DNA of 64,000 nucleotides, taken from Closterium sp. Naga37s-1. Lineage: Eukaryota; Streptophyta; Zygnematophyceae; Desmidiales; Closteriaceae. The position numbers were made by a program, and so were the translations under genes. The stretch spans positions 467,501-531,500 of the forward strand of contig CANJKZ010000010.1 in assembly GCA_947471745.1 (NCBI GenBank), read 5' to 3'. Shown in pieces: positions 10,966-22,790 of this stretch. A model generated the notes under the pieces. That model saw only the letters and a list, made by a program, of their open reading frames with translations. It was not told the origin of the DNA and ran no database searches. Each line of letters begins with the position of its first letter. The first letter of the stretch is position 1.

Positions 10966-13900
10966 TTCGGCCGGAGCAGCAGCAGCAGCAGGAAGCATGG
11001 GACCTCCACCGGTCCAGATCTACTCCTACTCCCCCGCTTCCTCCTACGGGACCCTCCCTTCCCTCATTCCCTCTCTCCCTCCCTCGGGCATCATCCCTTC
11101 TCCTTACTTCACCCCAGGCTTCCCCCATTCTATTGTGTATCCGGGAAATCTCAGCAATAGCAGCAGCACGGGTAGGTCCATTGTGTATCCTGGAAACCTC
11201 AGCCACAGCAGCAGCACTGGGAGCATTGGGAGCAGCTACAGCAGGGGAGGCGGGGAGGGAGGTGGGGTAGGAAGGAGAGGGGGAGGAGGAGGTAGGGGAG
11301 GGGGAGGGGGAGGGGGAGGGGGAGGAGGAGAGCTGAGGAGTAGCAGGAGCTTCAACGAGAGAAGAGGGTTTGAAATGGGAGGAGGAGGAGGAGGAGGAGG
11401 AGGTGGTGGTGGTGGTGGTGGTGGTGGTGGTGGTGGTGGTGGTGGTGGTGGTGGTGGTGGTGGTGGTGGTGGTGGTGGTGGTGGTGGTGGTGGTGGTGGT
11501 GGTGGTGGTGGTGGTGGTGGTGGTGGTGGTGGTGGTGGTGGTGGTGGTGGCAGTAGCAGTGGTGGTGGTGGTGGTGGTGGTGGTGGGAGTGGAAGAATGA
11601 GGCAAGATTGGGATGCTTCAGGGAAGCTTCCGCCAGTGTACCCACAGCGGCCGGGGGAGCAGGAGTGTGCGTATTACATGAGGACGGGGAGCTGTGCGTA
11701 TGGGTCTAGATGCCGCTTCAACCACCCTCCCAGACTGCTAGAGGTAAGAATGTTGTTGTGAGTCGACTCACCCAAAGGCAAGCATGTAGCGGCCGGGGGA
11801 GCATGAGTGTGCGTGATGCGGCTGTCTGGGAGCAGGGGTGTGCGTATTACATGAGAACGGGCAGCTGTGCGTATGGGTCCAGATGGCCAGGGGAGCACGA
11901 GTGTGCGTGATGGGACTTGATGGGAGCACGGGTGTGCGTATTACATGAGAACGGGCAGCTGTGCGTATGGGGCTGTTTGGGGGAGCACGAGTGTGCGTGA
12001 GTGTGCATGAGGGAGTGTACGTGAGGGAGTGTGCGTATTACATGCGGACGGGGAGTTGCGCCTATGGGTCTAGGTGCCGCTTCAACCACCCTCCCAGACT
12101 AGAGGTAAGAGCGTTTTGAGTCGACTCACAGGCCAGTGTGCCCGCAGCGGCCGGGGGAACAGGAGTGTGCTACTGCATGCGTACGGGCAGCTGAGCTTAT
12201 GGATCTTGATGCCGCTTCAACCAGCCTCCCAGAATAGAGATAACAAGGGGTTAGTGGCAAGATTTGACAGTGAGGTCGGGTGAAATTCTGGTGTACATTA
12301 AAGGCAAGTATGCGGGGGCTGGGGGAACAGGAGTGTGTTTACTCCATGCGGACAAGTGAACTTGTTCTTGGGATCTACTTGCGCAATTGATGCCATCCCA
12401 TCCCAAGCCATGCCATGCCGTGACATCCCAAGCCATGCCATGCCGTGCCAAGCCATGCCATTCCATGCCATGCCATGCCGTGCCGTGCCATGCCATGCCA
12501 TGCCATCCCATCCAATTCCATTCCATCCCATCCCCTCCTATCCCATCCGATCCCATCCCATCCTATCCCATCCCATCCCATCCCATCCCATCCCATCCCA
12601 TCCCATCCCATCCCATCCCATCCCATCCCATCCCATCTCATCCCATCCCATCCCATCCCATCCCATCCCATCCCATCCCATCCCATCCCATCCAATCCCA
12701 TCCCATCCCATCCCATCCCATCCCATCCCATCCCATCCCATCCCATCTCATCCCATCCCATCCCATCCCATCCCATCCCATCCCATCCCATCCCATCCCA
12801 TCCCATCCCATCCCATCCCATCCCATCCCATCCAATCCCATCCCATCCCATCCCATCCCATCCCATCCCATCCCATCCCATCCCATCCCATCCCATCCCA
12901 TCCCATCCCATCCCATCCCATCCCATCCCATCCCATCCCATCCCATCCCATGCCACCCCATCCCATCCCATCCAACTCTATTCCATTCACATGTCATCCG
13001 ATGCCAACACAGCACCTGTAATCACATAAGCCATCCAAGCAGGGCAGCCGTTGCTCCCAGCCACGCCCTATCCACAGCGACCGGGGCAACCAGAGTGCAA
13101 GGTGAGACTTGTGCTGCTCTTTCTATTCCATTCACATGTCATCCGATGCCAACACAGCACCTGTAATCACATAAGCCATCCAAGCAGGGCAGCCGTTGCT
13201 CCCAGCCACGCCCTATCCACAGCGACCGGGGCAACCAGAGTGCAAGGTGAGACTTGTGCTGCTCTTTCTATTCCATTCACATGTCATCCGATGCCAACAC
13301 AGCACCTGTAATCACATAAGCCATCCAAGCAGGGCAGCCGTTGCTCCCAGCCACGCCCTATCCACAGCGACCGGGGCAACCAGAGTGCAAGGTGAGACTT
13401 GTGCTGCTCTTTCTATTCCATTCACATGTCATCCGATGCCAACACAGCACCTGTAATCACATAAGCCATCCAAGCAGGGCAGCCGTTGCTCCCAGCCACG
13501 CCCTATCCACAGCGACCGGGGCAACCAGAGTGCAAGGTGAGACTTGTGCTGCTCTTTCTATTCCATTCACATGTCATCCGATGCCAACACAGCACCTGTA
13601 ATCACATAAGCCATCCAAGCAGGGCAGCCGTTGCTCCCAGCCACGCCCTATCCACAGCGACCGGGGCAACCAGAGTGCAAGGTGAGACTTGTGCTGCTCT
13701 TTCTATTCCATTCACATGTCATCCGATGCCAACACAGCACCTGTAATCACATAAGCCATCCAAGCAGGGCAGCCGTTGCTCCCAGCCACGCCCTATCCAC
13801 AGCGACCGGGGCAACCAGAGTGCAAGGTGAGACTTGTGCTGCTCTTTCTATTCCATTCACATGTCATCCGATGCCAACACAGCACCTGTAATCACATAAG

Positions 13901-16900
13901 CCATCCAAGCAGGGCAGCCGTTGCTCCCAGCCACGCCCTATCCACAGCGACCGGGGCAACCAGAGTGCAAGGTGAGACTTGTGCTGCTCTTTCTATTCCA
14001 TTCACATGTCATCCGATGCCAACACAGCACCTGTAATCACATAAGCCATCCAAGCAGGGCAGCCGTTGCTCCCAGCCACGCCCTATCCACAGCGACCGGG
14101 GCAACCAGAGTGCAAGGTGAGACTTGTGCTGCTCTTTCTATTCCATTCACATGTCATCCGATGCCAACACAGCACCTGTAATCACATAAGCCATCCAAGC
14201 AGGGCAGCCGTTGCTCCCAGCCACGCCCTATCCACAGCGACCGGGGCAACCAGAGTGCAAGGTGAGACTTGTGCTGCTCTTTCTATTCCATTCACATGTC
14301 ATCCGATGCCAACACAGCACCTGTAATCACATAAGCCATCCAAGCAGGGCAGCCGTTGCTCCCAGCCACGCCCTATCCACAGCGACCGGGGCAACCAGAG
14401 TGCAAGGTGAGACTTGTGCTGCTCTTTCTATTCCATTCACATGTCATCCGATGCCAACACAGCACCTGTAATCACATAAGCCATCCAAGCAGGGCAGCCG
14501 TTGCTCCCAGCCACGCCCTATCCACAGCGACCGGGGCAACCAGAGTGCAAGGTGAGACTTGTGCTGCTCTTTCTATTCCATTCACATGTCATCCGATGCC
14601 AACACAGCACCTGTAATCACATAAGCCATCCAAGCAGGGCAGCCGTTGCTCCCAGCCACGCCCTGTCCACAGCGACCGGGGCAACCAGAGTGCAAGGTGA
14701 GACTTGTGCTGCTCTTTCTATTCCATTCACATGTCATCCGATGCCAACACAGCACCTGTAATCACATAAGCCATCCAAGCAGGGCAGCCGTTGCTCCCAG
14801 CCACGCCCTATCCACAGCGACCGGGGCAACCAGAGTGCAAGGTGAGACTTGTGCTGCTCTTTCTATTCCATTCACATGTCATCCGATGCCAACACAGCAC
14901 CTGTAATCACATAAGCCATCCAAGCAGGGCAGCCGTTGCTCCCAGCCACGCCCTATCCACAGCGACCGGGGCAACCAGAGTGCAAGGTGAGACTTGTGCT
15001 GCTCTTTCTATTCCATTCACATGTCATCCGATGCCAACACAGCACCTGTAATCTCATAAGCCATCCAAGCAGGGCAGCCGTTGCTCCCAGCCACGCCCTA
15101 TCCACAGCGACCGGGGCAACCAGAGTGCAAGGTGAGACTTGTGCTGCTCTTTCTATTCCATTCACATGTCATCCGATGCCAACACAGCACCTGTAATCAC
15201 ATAAGCCATCCAAGCAGGGCAGCCGTTGCTCCCAGCCACGCCCTATCCACAGCGACCGGGGCAACCAGAGTGCAAGGTGAGACTTGTGCTGCTCTTTCTA
15301 TTCCATTCACATGTCATCCGATGCCAACACAGCACCTGTAATCACATAAGCCATCCAAGCAGGGCAGCCGTTGCTCCCAGCCACGCCCTATCCACAGCGA
15401 CCGGGGCAACCAGAGTGCAAGGTGAGACTTGTGCTGCTCTTTCTATTCCATTCACATGTCATCCGATGCCAACACAGCACCTGTAATCACATAAGCCATC
15501 CAAGCAGGGCAGCCGTTGCTCCCAGCCACGCCCTATCCACAGCGACCGGGGCAACCAGAGTGCAAGGTGAGACTTGTGCTGCTCTTTCTATTCCATTCAC
15601 ATGTCATCCGATGCCAACACAGCACCTGTAATCACATAAGCCATCCAAGCAGGGCAGCCGTTGCTCCCAGCCACGCCCTATCCACAGCGACCGGGGCAAC
15701 CAGAGTGCAAGGTGAGACTTGTGCTGCTCTTTCTATTCCATTCACATGTCATCCGATGCCAACACAGCACCTGTAATCACATAAGCCATCCAAGCAGGGC
15801 AGCCGTTGCTCCCAGCCACGCCCTATCCACAGCGACCGGGGCAACCAGAGTGCAAGGTGAGACTTGTGCTGCTCTTTCTATTCCATTCACATGTCATCCG
15901 ATGCCAACACAGCACCTGTAATCACATAAGCCATCCAAGCAGGGCAGCCGTTGCTCCCAGCCACGCCCTATCCACAGCGACCGGGGCAACCAGAGTGCAA
16001 GGTGAGACTTGTGCTGCTCTTTCTATTCCATTCACATGTCATCCGATGCCAACACAGCACCTGTAATCACATAAGCCATCCAAGCAGGGCAGCCGTTGCT
16101 CCCAGCCACGCCCTATCCACAGCGACCGGGGCAACCAGAGTGCAAGGTGAGACTTGTGCTGCTCTTTCTATTCCATTCACATGTCATCCGATGCCAACAC
16201 AGCACCTGTAATCACATAAGCCATCCAAGCAGGGCAGCCGTTGCTCCCAGCCACGCCCTATCCACAGCGACCGGGGCAACCAGAGTGCAAGGTGAGACTT
16301 GTGCTGCTCTTTCTATTCCATTCACATGTCATCCGATGCCAACACAGCACCTGTAATCACATAAGCCATCCAAGCAGGGCAGCCGTTGCTCCCAGCCACG
16401 CCCTATCCACAGCGACCGGGGCAACCAGAGTGCAAGGTGAGACTTGTGCTGCTCTTTCTATTCCATTCACATGTCATCCGATGCCAACACAGCACCTGTA
16501 ATCACATAAGCCATCCAAGCAGGGCAGCCGTTGCTCCCAGCCACGCCCTATCCACAGCGACCGGGGCAACCAGAGTGCAAGGTGAGACTTGTGCTGCTCT
16601 TTCTATTCCATTCACATGTCATCCGATGCCAACACAGCACCTGTAATCACATAAGCCATCCAAGCAGGGCAGCCGTTGCTCCCAGCCACGCCCTATCCAC
16701 AGCGACCGGGGCAACCAGAGTGCAAGGTGAGACTTGTGCTGCTCTTTCTATTCCATTCACATGTCATCCGATGCCAACACAGCACCTGTAATCACATAAG
16801 CCATCCAAGCAGGGCAGCCGTTGCTCCCAGCCACGCCCTATCCACAGCGACCGGGGCAACCAGAGTGCAAGGTGAGACTTGTGCTGCTCTTTCTATTCCA

Positions 16901-19900
16901 TTCACATGTCATCCGATGCCAACACAGCACCTGTAATCACATAAGCCATCCAAGCAGGGCAGCCGTTGCTCCCAGCCACGCCCTGTCCACAGCGACCGGG
17001 GCAACCAGAGTGCAAGGTGAGACTTGTGCTGCTCTTTCTATTCCATTCACATGTCATCCGATGCCAACACAGCACCTGTAATCACATAAGCCATCCAAGC
17101 AGGGCAGCCGTTGCTCCCAGCCACGCCCTGTCCACAGCGACCGGGGCAACCAGAGTGCAAGGTGAGACTTGTGCTGCTCTTTCTATTCCATTCACATGTC
17201 ATCCGATGCCAACACAGCACCTGTAATCACATAAGCCATCCAAGCAGGGCAGCCGTTGCTCCCAGCCACGCCCTATCCACAGCGACCGGGGCAACCAGAG
17301 TGCAAGGTGAGACTTGTGCTGCTCTTTCTATTCCATTCACATGTCATCCGATGCCAACACAGCACCTGTAATCACATAAGCCATCCAAGCAGGGCAGCCG
17401 TTGCTCCCAGCCACGCCCTATCCACAGCGACCGGGGCAACCAGAGTGCAAGGTGAGACTTGTGCTGCTCTTTCTATTCCATTCACATGTCATCCGATGCC
17501 AACACAGCACCTGTAATCACATAAGCCATCCAAGCAGGGCAGCCGTTGCTCCCAGCCACGCCCTATCCACAGCGACCGGGGCAACCAGAGTGCAAGGTGA
17601 GACTTGTGCTGCTCTTTCTATTCCATTCACATGTCATCCGATGCCAACACAGCACCTGTAATCACATAAGCCATCCAAGCAGGGCAGCCGTTGCTCCCAG
17701 CCACGCCCTATCCACAGCGACCGGGGCAACCAGAGTGCAAGGTGAGACTTGTGCTGCTCTTTCTATTCCATTCACATGTCATCCGATGCCAACACAGCAC
17801 CTGTAATCACATAAGCCATCCAAGCAGGGCAGCCGTTGCTCCCAGCCACGCCCTATCCACAGCGACCGGGGCAACCAGAGTGCAAGGTGAGACTTGTGCT
17901 GCTCTTTCTATTCCATTCACATGTCATCCGATGCCAACACAGCACCTGTAATCACATAAGCCATCCAAGCAGGGCAGCCGTTGCTCCCAGCCACGCCCTG
18001 TCCACAGCGACCGGGGCAACCAGAGTGCAAGGTGAGACTTGTGCTGCTCTTTCTATTCCATTCACATGTCATCCGATGCCAACACAGCACCTGTAATCAC
18101 ATAAGCCATCCAAGCAGGGCAGCCGTTGCTCCCAGCCACGCCCTGTCCACAGCGACCGGGGCAACCAGAGTGCAAGGTGAGACTTGTGCTGCTCTTTCTA
18201 TTCCATTCACATGTCATCCGATGCCAACACAGCACCTGTAATCACATAAGCCATCCAAGCAGGGCAGCCGTTGCTCCCAGCCACGCCCTATCCACAGCGA
18301 CCGGGGCAACCAGAGTGCAAGGTGAGACTTGTGCTGCTCTTTCTATTCCATTCACATGTCATCCGATGCCAACACAGCACCTGTAATCACATAAGCCATC
18401 CAAGCAGGGCAGCCGTTGCTCCCAGCCACGCCCTATCCACAGCGACCGGGGCAACCAGAGTGCAAGGTGAGACTTGTGCTGCTCTTTCTATTCCATTCAC
18501 ATGTCATCCGATGCCAACACAGCACCTGTAATCACATAAGCCATCCAAGCAGGGCAACCGCTCCTCCCAGCCACGGACTACCAGCAGCGACCAAGCCTAC
18601 CCGAGTGCCATCCTTATGCCATCACATGCCATCACATGCCATCACATGCCATCACATGCCATCACATGCCATCACATGCCATCACATGCCGTCACCATCA
18701 CTTAGGCCATACGAACAGTGCAACTGCTGCTCCCAACCACGGCCAACGTCTACCCCCCTCCCCCCCCCCCCCCTCCCCACTTTATTCTTCTCCCCCTTCA
18801 GTACTATCTCAAAACCGGCACGTGCAAGTACGGGCCCTCCTGCACCTTCCACCACCCGCCGCTACTCGCCTCAACGCCTGCCATCTCTTCCCACCTGCCT
18901 CTCAATGCTCTCGGCTATCCCCTCAGACCGGTGAGCACCACATAGGCTATATCTGATCTGATTCCTTAGAAATCTCAAAAGTGTTACAGGCACCTGCCCG
19001 CTGCTGTTTTGTCACGAGGCGATTTTTCCAAGTCAAATCAAGGGAAGGGTAGTGAGATGACTTTTGAGTCCTCGCGACTTTTCCAAGTCATATCAAAGGA
19101 AGGGTAGTGCACTACAATGTACACGTGCAGTGCACAGTGTGGTGTGATGAATTTTGAATAGGGAGGGGCGACTTTTGCCCCTCCCTATGCCCCACCATCC
19201 ATGCAAGAATACGGCGTGTGCTTTCTTCCTTGGGGCGTTTTGAGACGTCTCAAAACACTTCTGTTTACACGTGCCCCCACCATCCATGCAAGAATACGGC
19301 GTGTGCTTTCTTCCTTGGGGCGGTGCAGCTTTAACGCCTTGTCATTCTCCCGTTCCTTCCCCCCCTCCCCCCTCCCCCCTCCCGCCCTCCCTCTCTTTCC
19401 CACACAGGGCGAGACGGAGTGTGCTTTCTTTGTGCACGGGGCGGTGCAAGTTCGGAGTAACATGCTGCTGAGCCTCTAACGCCGGTCCTCCCCACCCCAC
19501 ACACACACAACCCCCCATCTCTCCTTCATAAACAGGGCGAGACGGAGTGTGCTTTCTTTGTGCACGGGGCAGTGCAAGTTCGGAGTAACATGCTGCTGAG
19601 CCTCTAACGCCGGTCCTCCCCACCCCACACACACACAACCCCCCATCTCTCCTTCATAAACAGGGCGAGACGGAGTGTGCTTTCTTTGTGCACGGGGCGG
19701 TGCAAGTTCGGAGTAACATGCTGCTGAGCCTCTAACGCCGGTCCTCCCCACCCCACACACACACAACCCCCCATCTCTCCTTCATAAACAGGGCAAGACG
19801 GAGTGTGCTTTCTTCCTGCGCACGGGTCGGTGCAAGTTCGGAGCCCTGTGCAAACCACTTCAACGCCTCGACATGACACCCATTCCCCCCTCCCCCGCCC

Positions 19901-20800
19901 CTCTCCTTCCTGCACAGGGAGAGACGGAGTGTGCGTTCTTTCTTCGCACGGGGCGGTGCAAGTTCGGAGCAACGTGCAAGTTTAACCACCCTGACCTGTA
20001 CACGGCCCCGCTACAACCAATGGGGTTACATCCCTCCCAGCAGCATCCTTCCCAGTTGCTGCAGGCACCAATGGGGCTGCATCCTTCTCAGCTAAACCCC
20101 TCTCAGCTACAGCCGTCCCAGCTACAAACGTCTCAGCTACAGCCGTCCCTGCAGCATCCCGCCTACCAGTATCCCTCCCAGCTACGACCGTCCCAGTTAC
20201 AACCGTCCCAGCAGCATCCCTCCCAGCTTCAACCATCCCAGCTACAGCCGTTCCAGCAGCAGCAGGTGCAGGTGTCGCAACCTGGGGGGGCACACACAGG
20301 AGAAGCAGAGGGGCCAGGTAGGGAACAGCCGAGAAGCAGCAGCTCTGGGGAAACATCAGGGGAAACACCTGGGAAAGAAGAAGCAAGTAGCCCTGCTGAT
20401 GGTGGTGGTTATGCTGATGCTAGTGATGGGGGTGAAAGGTCCGGTCAAATGTCAGGTGAAATTTCAGGTGAAAATTCAGGTGGAATGGGAGGGGGTTCAG
20501 AAGCAACGGTAGCAGCAACAGCCGCAGCAGGAGCAGCAGCAGCAGGCACAGGAGAGGGGGTGCAAGGCGTTTTGAGCAAGGAGAGGACAGAGAGACAGGA
20601 TAGAGAGTCAGGCAGGGAGACCGATGGGGATGCTGGAGGACATGAATGTCACGAGCTAACAGTAAGTCTTGTGGCTGGGCCAGAGGGGACAGGTGGTGTG
20701 GAAAGGCCAACAGAGGGTAATAGATCTCACGGTTCTGGTGCTGACACGTGTCAAACGCAGGTGAGCAAGTCGCAGGTGCAGAAGAAGAAGCGGCAGCAGA

Positions 20801-20838
<38 letters not shown>

Positions 20839-22440
20839 CAACAGCAGTATCAGCACCAACAGTACCTGCAGCAGCAGCAGTATCAACAGTATCCGCAGCA
20901 GTACCAGCAGCACCACCAGCAATACCACCAGCAGTATCAGCAACAGTATCATCAATACATGCAGCTACATTATCAGCCGAACCATTCTCAGCCCCTACCC
21001 CAATCCCAGTCCCAGCCCCAGACCCAGCCCCAATTCCAGCAGCAGCATCAGTACCAACCCATGCAGCAAGGCGGAGGGGGGAGCGGCGGGGGAGGGTGGG
21101 GAGGAGGGGGAGGTGGGGGAGGTGGGGGAGGAGGGGGAGGAGGGGGGAGTATAATACCTAGTCCTAGCCCGAACCCCACAGTCAGCATGGGAATCGCCGT
21201 GGGCGCGGGAATGGGGGCAGGAAGCATGAATGTGGCAACAAGCAGTCACATGGGCATGGGCATGGGCACGGGCATGGGTCTAGGATATGCAGGCGCACCA
21301 GAAATGCTCTCCTCCGCATCCCCTGGTCCCCACATGACGACATCAGGCCCTTACATGACGTCAGCAGGCCCCTACATGACGTCAGCAGGCCCTTGCATGA
21401 CGTCATCATCGGCTTCCAACGTGTCGACAGCAAACCCCTACATGACGTCATCAGGCCCGTACATGACGTCATCATTCCCCTATGCATCCTCAGTTGTTCC
21501 CTATCCTGCATACTCCCATCACCCTCAGTACCCTCATCACCCTCACTATCCTCCTCAATATCCTTACTACCCTCACTACTCTTCCACTAATCTCTCTGGA
21601 GGTACCTCCTTTGTTCCTTCTCCTGCTGTTCTTCCTCCCTCTTCTCTTCTTCCCTCTGCTCCTGCCACCACCGCTGCCCCTCTTTTTCCGCCTCCTTCTT
21701 GGCCTGCTGCTGCTCCTCCTGCTCCCCCTACTGCTCCTGCTCCTGCTCCTGCTGCTCTTCCTCCCTCTTCTCTTCCCCCTGCTGCTCCTACCGCTGCTCC
21801 TCCTCTTGCTGTTCCACTTGCTCCTCTTGTTGCTCCTGCTGCTCCTTATCTCCCTCCTCTTCATGCTTCTCTTACTGCTGCTACTGCCTCTGCTCATCTC
21901 TTCTCTCTAGTGGCCCCCCAGACCGTCCTCCCACCACCACCATCAGAAGCACCAGCAGCACCACCAGCAGCGCCAGCAGCAGTAGCAGCAGCAGCAGCGC
22001 CAGCAGCAGCAGCGCCAGCAGCAGTAGCAGCAGCAGCAGCGCCAGCAGCAGCAGCAGTAGCAGTAGCAGCAGCAGCAGCAGCGCCAGCAGCAGCAGCAGT
22101 AGCAGTAGCGGCAGCAGCAGCAGCGCCAGCAGCAGTAGCAGCAGCAGCAGAAGCTGGTACCGCTGCTGCTCCTTTCCCGATGAATCCGGCTTCGCCTGGT
22201 GAAGGTGCTTCAGGTGAAGGTGCTTCTGGTATAGTTGCTTCCGATGTCGGTGCTTCTGCTTTAGGTACTTCTGCTTTAGGTGCTTCTGGTGTAGGTGCTT
22301 CTGGTGTAGGTGCTTCTGGTGTGGGTGGTATTGTGGCAGTTGGCGAAGGTGCTTCTGGTGTGGTTGCTTCTAGTACAGGTGCTTCTGCTGTACATGCTTC
22401 TACTCAGCCTCTGCAGCCGTGTCAGCAGCAATATCCACAC

Positions 22441-22486
<46 letters not shown>

Positions 22487-22647
22487 AGGCACAGCAGGAC
22501 GCACGGCAGGCCTTGCCGAACCTACCAGAGAGGCTCGGGCAACCGGTCTACCAATACTACATGCGGACCGGGACGTGCAGGTTCGGAGGATCATGCCGGT
22601 ACCACCATCCAAAGAAAACACCTACCCCTGATCAGCACCAAAGCTAG
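10363..22647 (+). CDS. Tandem CCCH zinc-finger protein, plant ZFN type
   Basis: Likely an RNA- or nucleic-acid-binding regulator of the plant ZFN (C3H) family. Inferred exons: 10363-10510, 10734-11743, one or more 59-nt microexons in the 145-bp array (last intact one 18408-18466), 18802-18930, 19918-22647. C-x8-C-x5-C-x3-H fingers: ZF1 [21 protein letters not shown] (exon 2); ZF2 split by an intron, PECK then [20 protein letters not shown]3 [21 protein letters not shown] at the start of exon 5; ZF4 near the C-terminus, where the first Cys is Tyr ([13 protein letters not shown]). Family spacers [10 protein letters not shown] and [15 protein letters not shown] are present. Low complexity is extreme: poly-Gly in exon 2, then Gln-, Ser/Pro- and Ala-rich tracts in exon 5. 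Exon 2 ends in phase 0, but one microexon needs one carried base. Three microexons in series would restore the frame, or an exon is missed. The family call is firm; the full model is uncertain. Confidence 0.8.
11401..11550 (+). repeat. GGT microsatellite encoding poly-Gly
   Basis: About 50 uninterrupted GGT codons, continued on both sides by GGA/GGG/GGT runs, give a tract of well over 70 Gly in zinc-finger exon 2, upstream of ZF1. It is an expandable coding triplet repeat. The other five frames also stay open, producing spurious poly-Val, poly-Trp-free or poly-His-type frames. Confidence 0.95.
11758..11771. repeat. Palindrome GTGAGTCGACTCAC
   Basis: A perfect 14-bp palindrome with centre TCGA, just after the zinc-finger exon 2 donor. 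It lies between the complete ZF1 exon and its first echo (gcggccgggggagcat...). Confidence 0.8.
11772..12245 (+). repeat. Echoes of the ZF1 exon end
   Basis: Degenerate copies of the exon 2 end ([24 protein letters not shown]) occur at about 11786-11890, 11920-11980, 12000-12105 and 12140-12245. Some keep the cagacta-gaggtaag donor (12106). A palindrome core TGAGTCGACTCA (12117-12128) separates the last two copies. Confidence 0.8.
12117..12128. repeat. Palindrome TGAGTCGACTCA
   Basis: A perfect 12-bp core preceded by TTT, so the TTTTGAG arm is complete on the left only. It lies between two ZF1-exon echoes. Confidence 0.75.
12505..12975. repeat. CCCAT pentanucleotide array
   Basis: About 470 bp of tandem CCCAT with few substitutions, preceded at 12390-12505 by a looser 'ccatgccatg/ccgtg' stretch. 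It lies in the intron between ZF1 and the 145-bp array and is not coding. Confidence 0.95.
12978..18557 (+). repeat. 145-bp minisatellite carrying a zinc-finger microexon, about 38.5 copies
   Basis: Units are almost identical. Each contains an acceptor (ccatccaagcag), a 59-nt exon reading [19 protein letters not shown] in the conserved frame, and a GTGAGA donor, so every unit looks spliceable. The exon supplies the first Cys of ZF2, completed by 18802-18930. Substitutions: TAT to TGT (Tyr to Cys) near 14664, 16984, 17129, 17999 and 18144, and atctcataag at 15053. The two adjacent Cys pairs are 1015 bp (7 units) apart, which suggests a block duplication. A diverged final copy follows at 18553-18611. 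Confidence 0.95.
18614..18695. repeat. 10-bp tandem repeat (atcacatgcc)
   Basis: About eight copies of atcacatgcc, immediately after the degenerate last 145-bp unit. Intronic. Confidence 0.9.
19055..19077. repeat. Degenerate palindrome half-site between direct repeats
   Basis: The spacer with gacttttgagtcctcgcg contains the left arm TTTTGAGTC with a broken right arm. It separates direct repeats 19023-19054 and 19078-19109 (ttttccaagtca-atcaa-ggaagggtagtg). Confidence 0.6.
19191..19860 (+). repeat. Echoes of the ZF3 exon
   Basis: First comes a 47-bp direct repeat (19191-19237 and 19276-19322) around the palindrome at 19237. Then there are copies of the GETECAFF exon start near 19409, 19537, 19664 and 19792, with a period of about 127 bp. 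They keep the acceptor, read [19 protein letters not shown] or a close variant, and stop at TAA or diverge. The complete exon starts at 19918. Confidence 0.85.
19237..19256. repeat. Palindrome GTTTTGAGACGTCTCAAAAC between direct repeats
   Basis: The same perfect 20-mer as at 4483, 15 kb away. It follows directly the left arm of the direct repeat 19191-19237 / 19276-19322 (47 bp, identical by eye). Confidence 0.9.
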
Positions 22648-22689
22648 ACATACCCGCCGAGACCCCAAGAGTTATGGACAGGGTTCATC

Positions 22690-22790
22690 TACATGGTAAG
22701 AGTGGTCCCTGGCGTGCAGGTTCGGAGGATCATGAAGGTACGGTACCAGGATCATGCAGGTTCAGAAGTGGGGGGCGTGTCTTGTCAATC
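22690..22790 (+). repeat. Echoes of the ZF4 segment after the stop codon
   Basis: Downstream of the TAG at 22645-22647, 'gcgtgcaggttcggaggatcatg' and 'gatcatgcaggttcag' repeat the ZF4 coding segment at 22574-22597. So partial duplication also happened at the 3' end of the gene, in the probable 3' UTR. Confidence 0.65.

Noticed and set aside
12335-13166. Open frames of 198-259 residues in the CCCAT array
   Set aside because: Pentanucleotide repeat artefact with SHPIP-type translation in every frame.
12978-18557. CRISPR-like array
   Set aside because: The whole 145-bp unit repeats without unique spacers, contains an exon with splice sites, and there are no cas genes. The genome is eukaryotic.
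13051-18934. Dozens of 86-residue open frames
   Set aside because: They are read-through of the 145-bp unit across splice sites and intron sequence.
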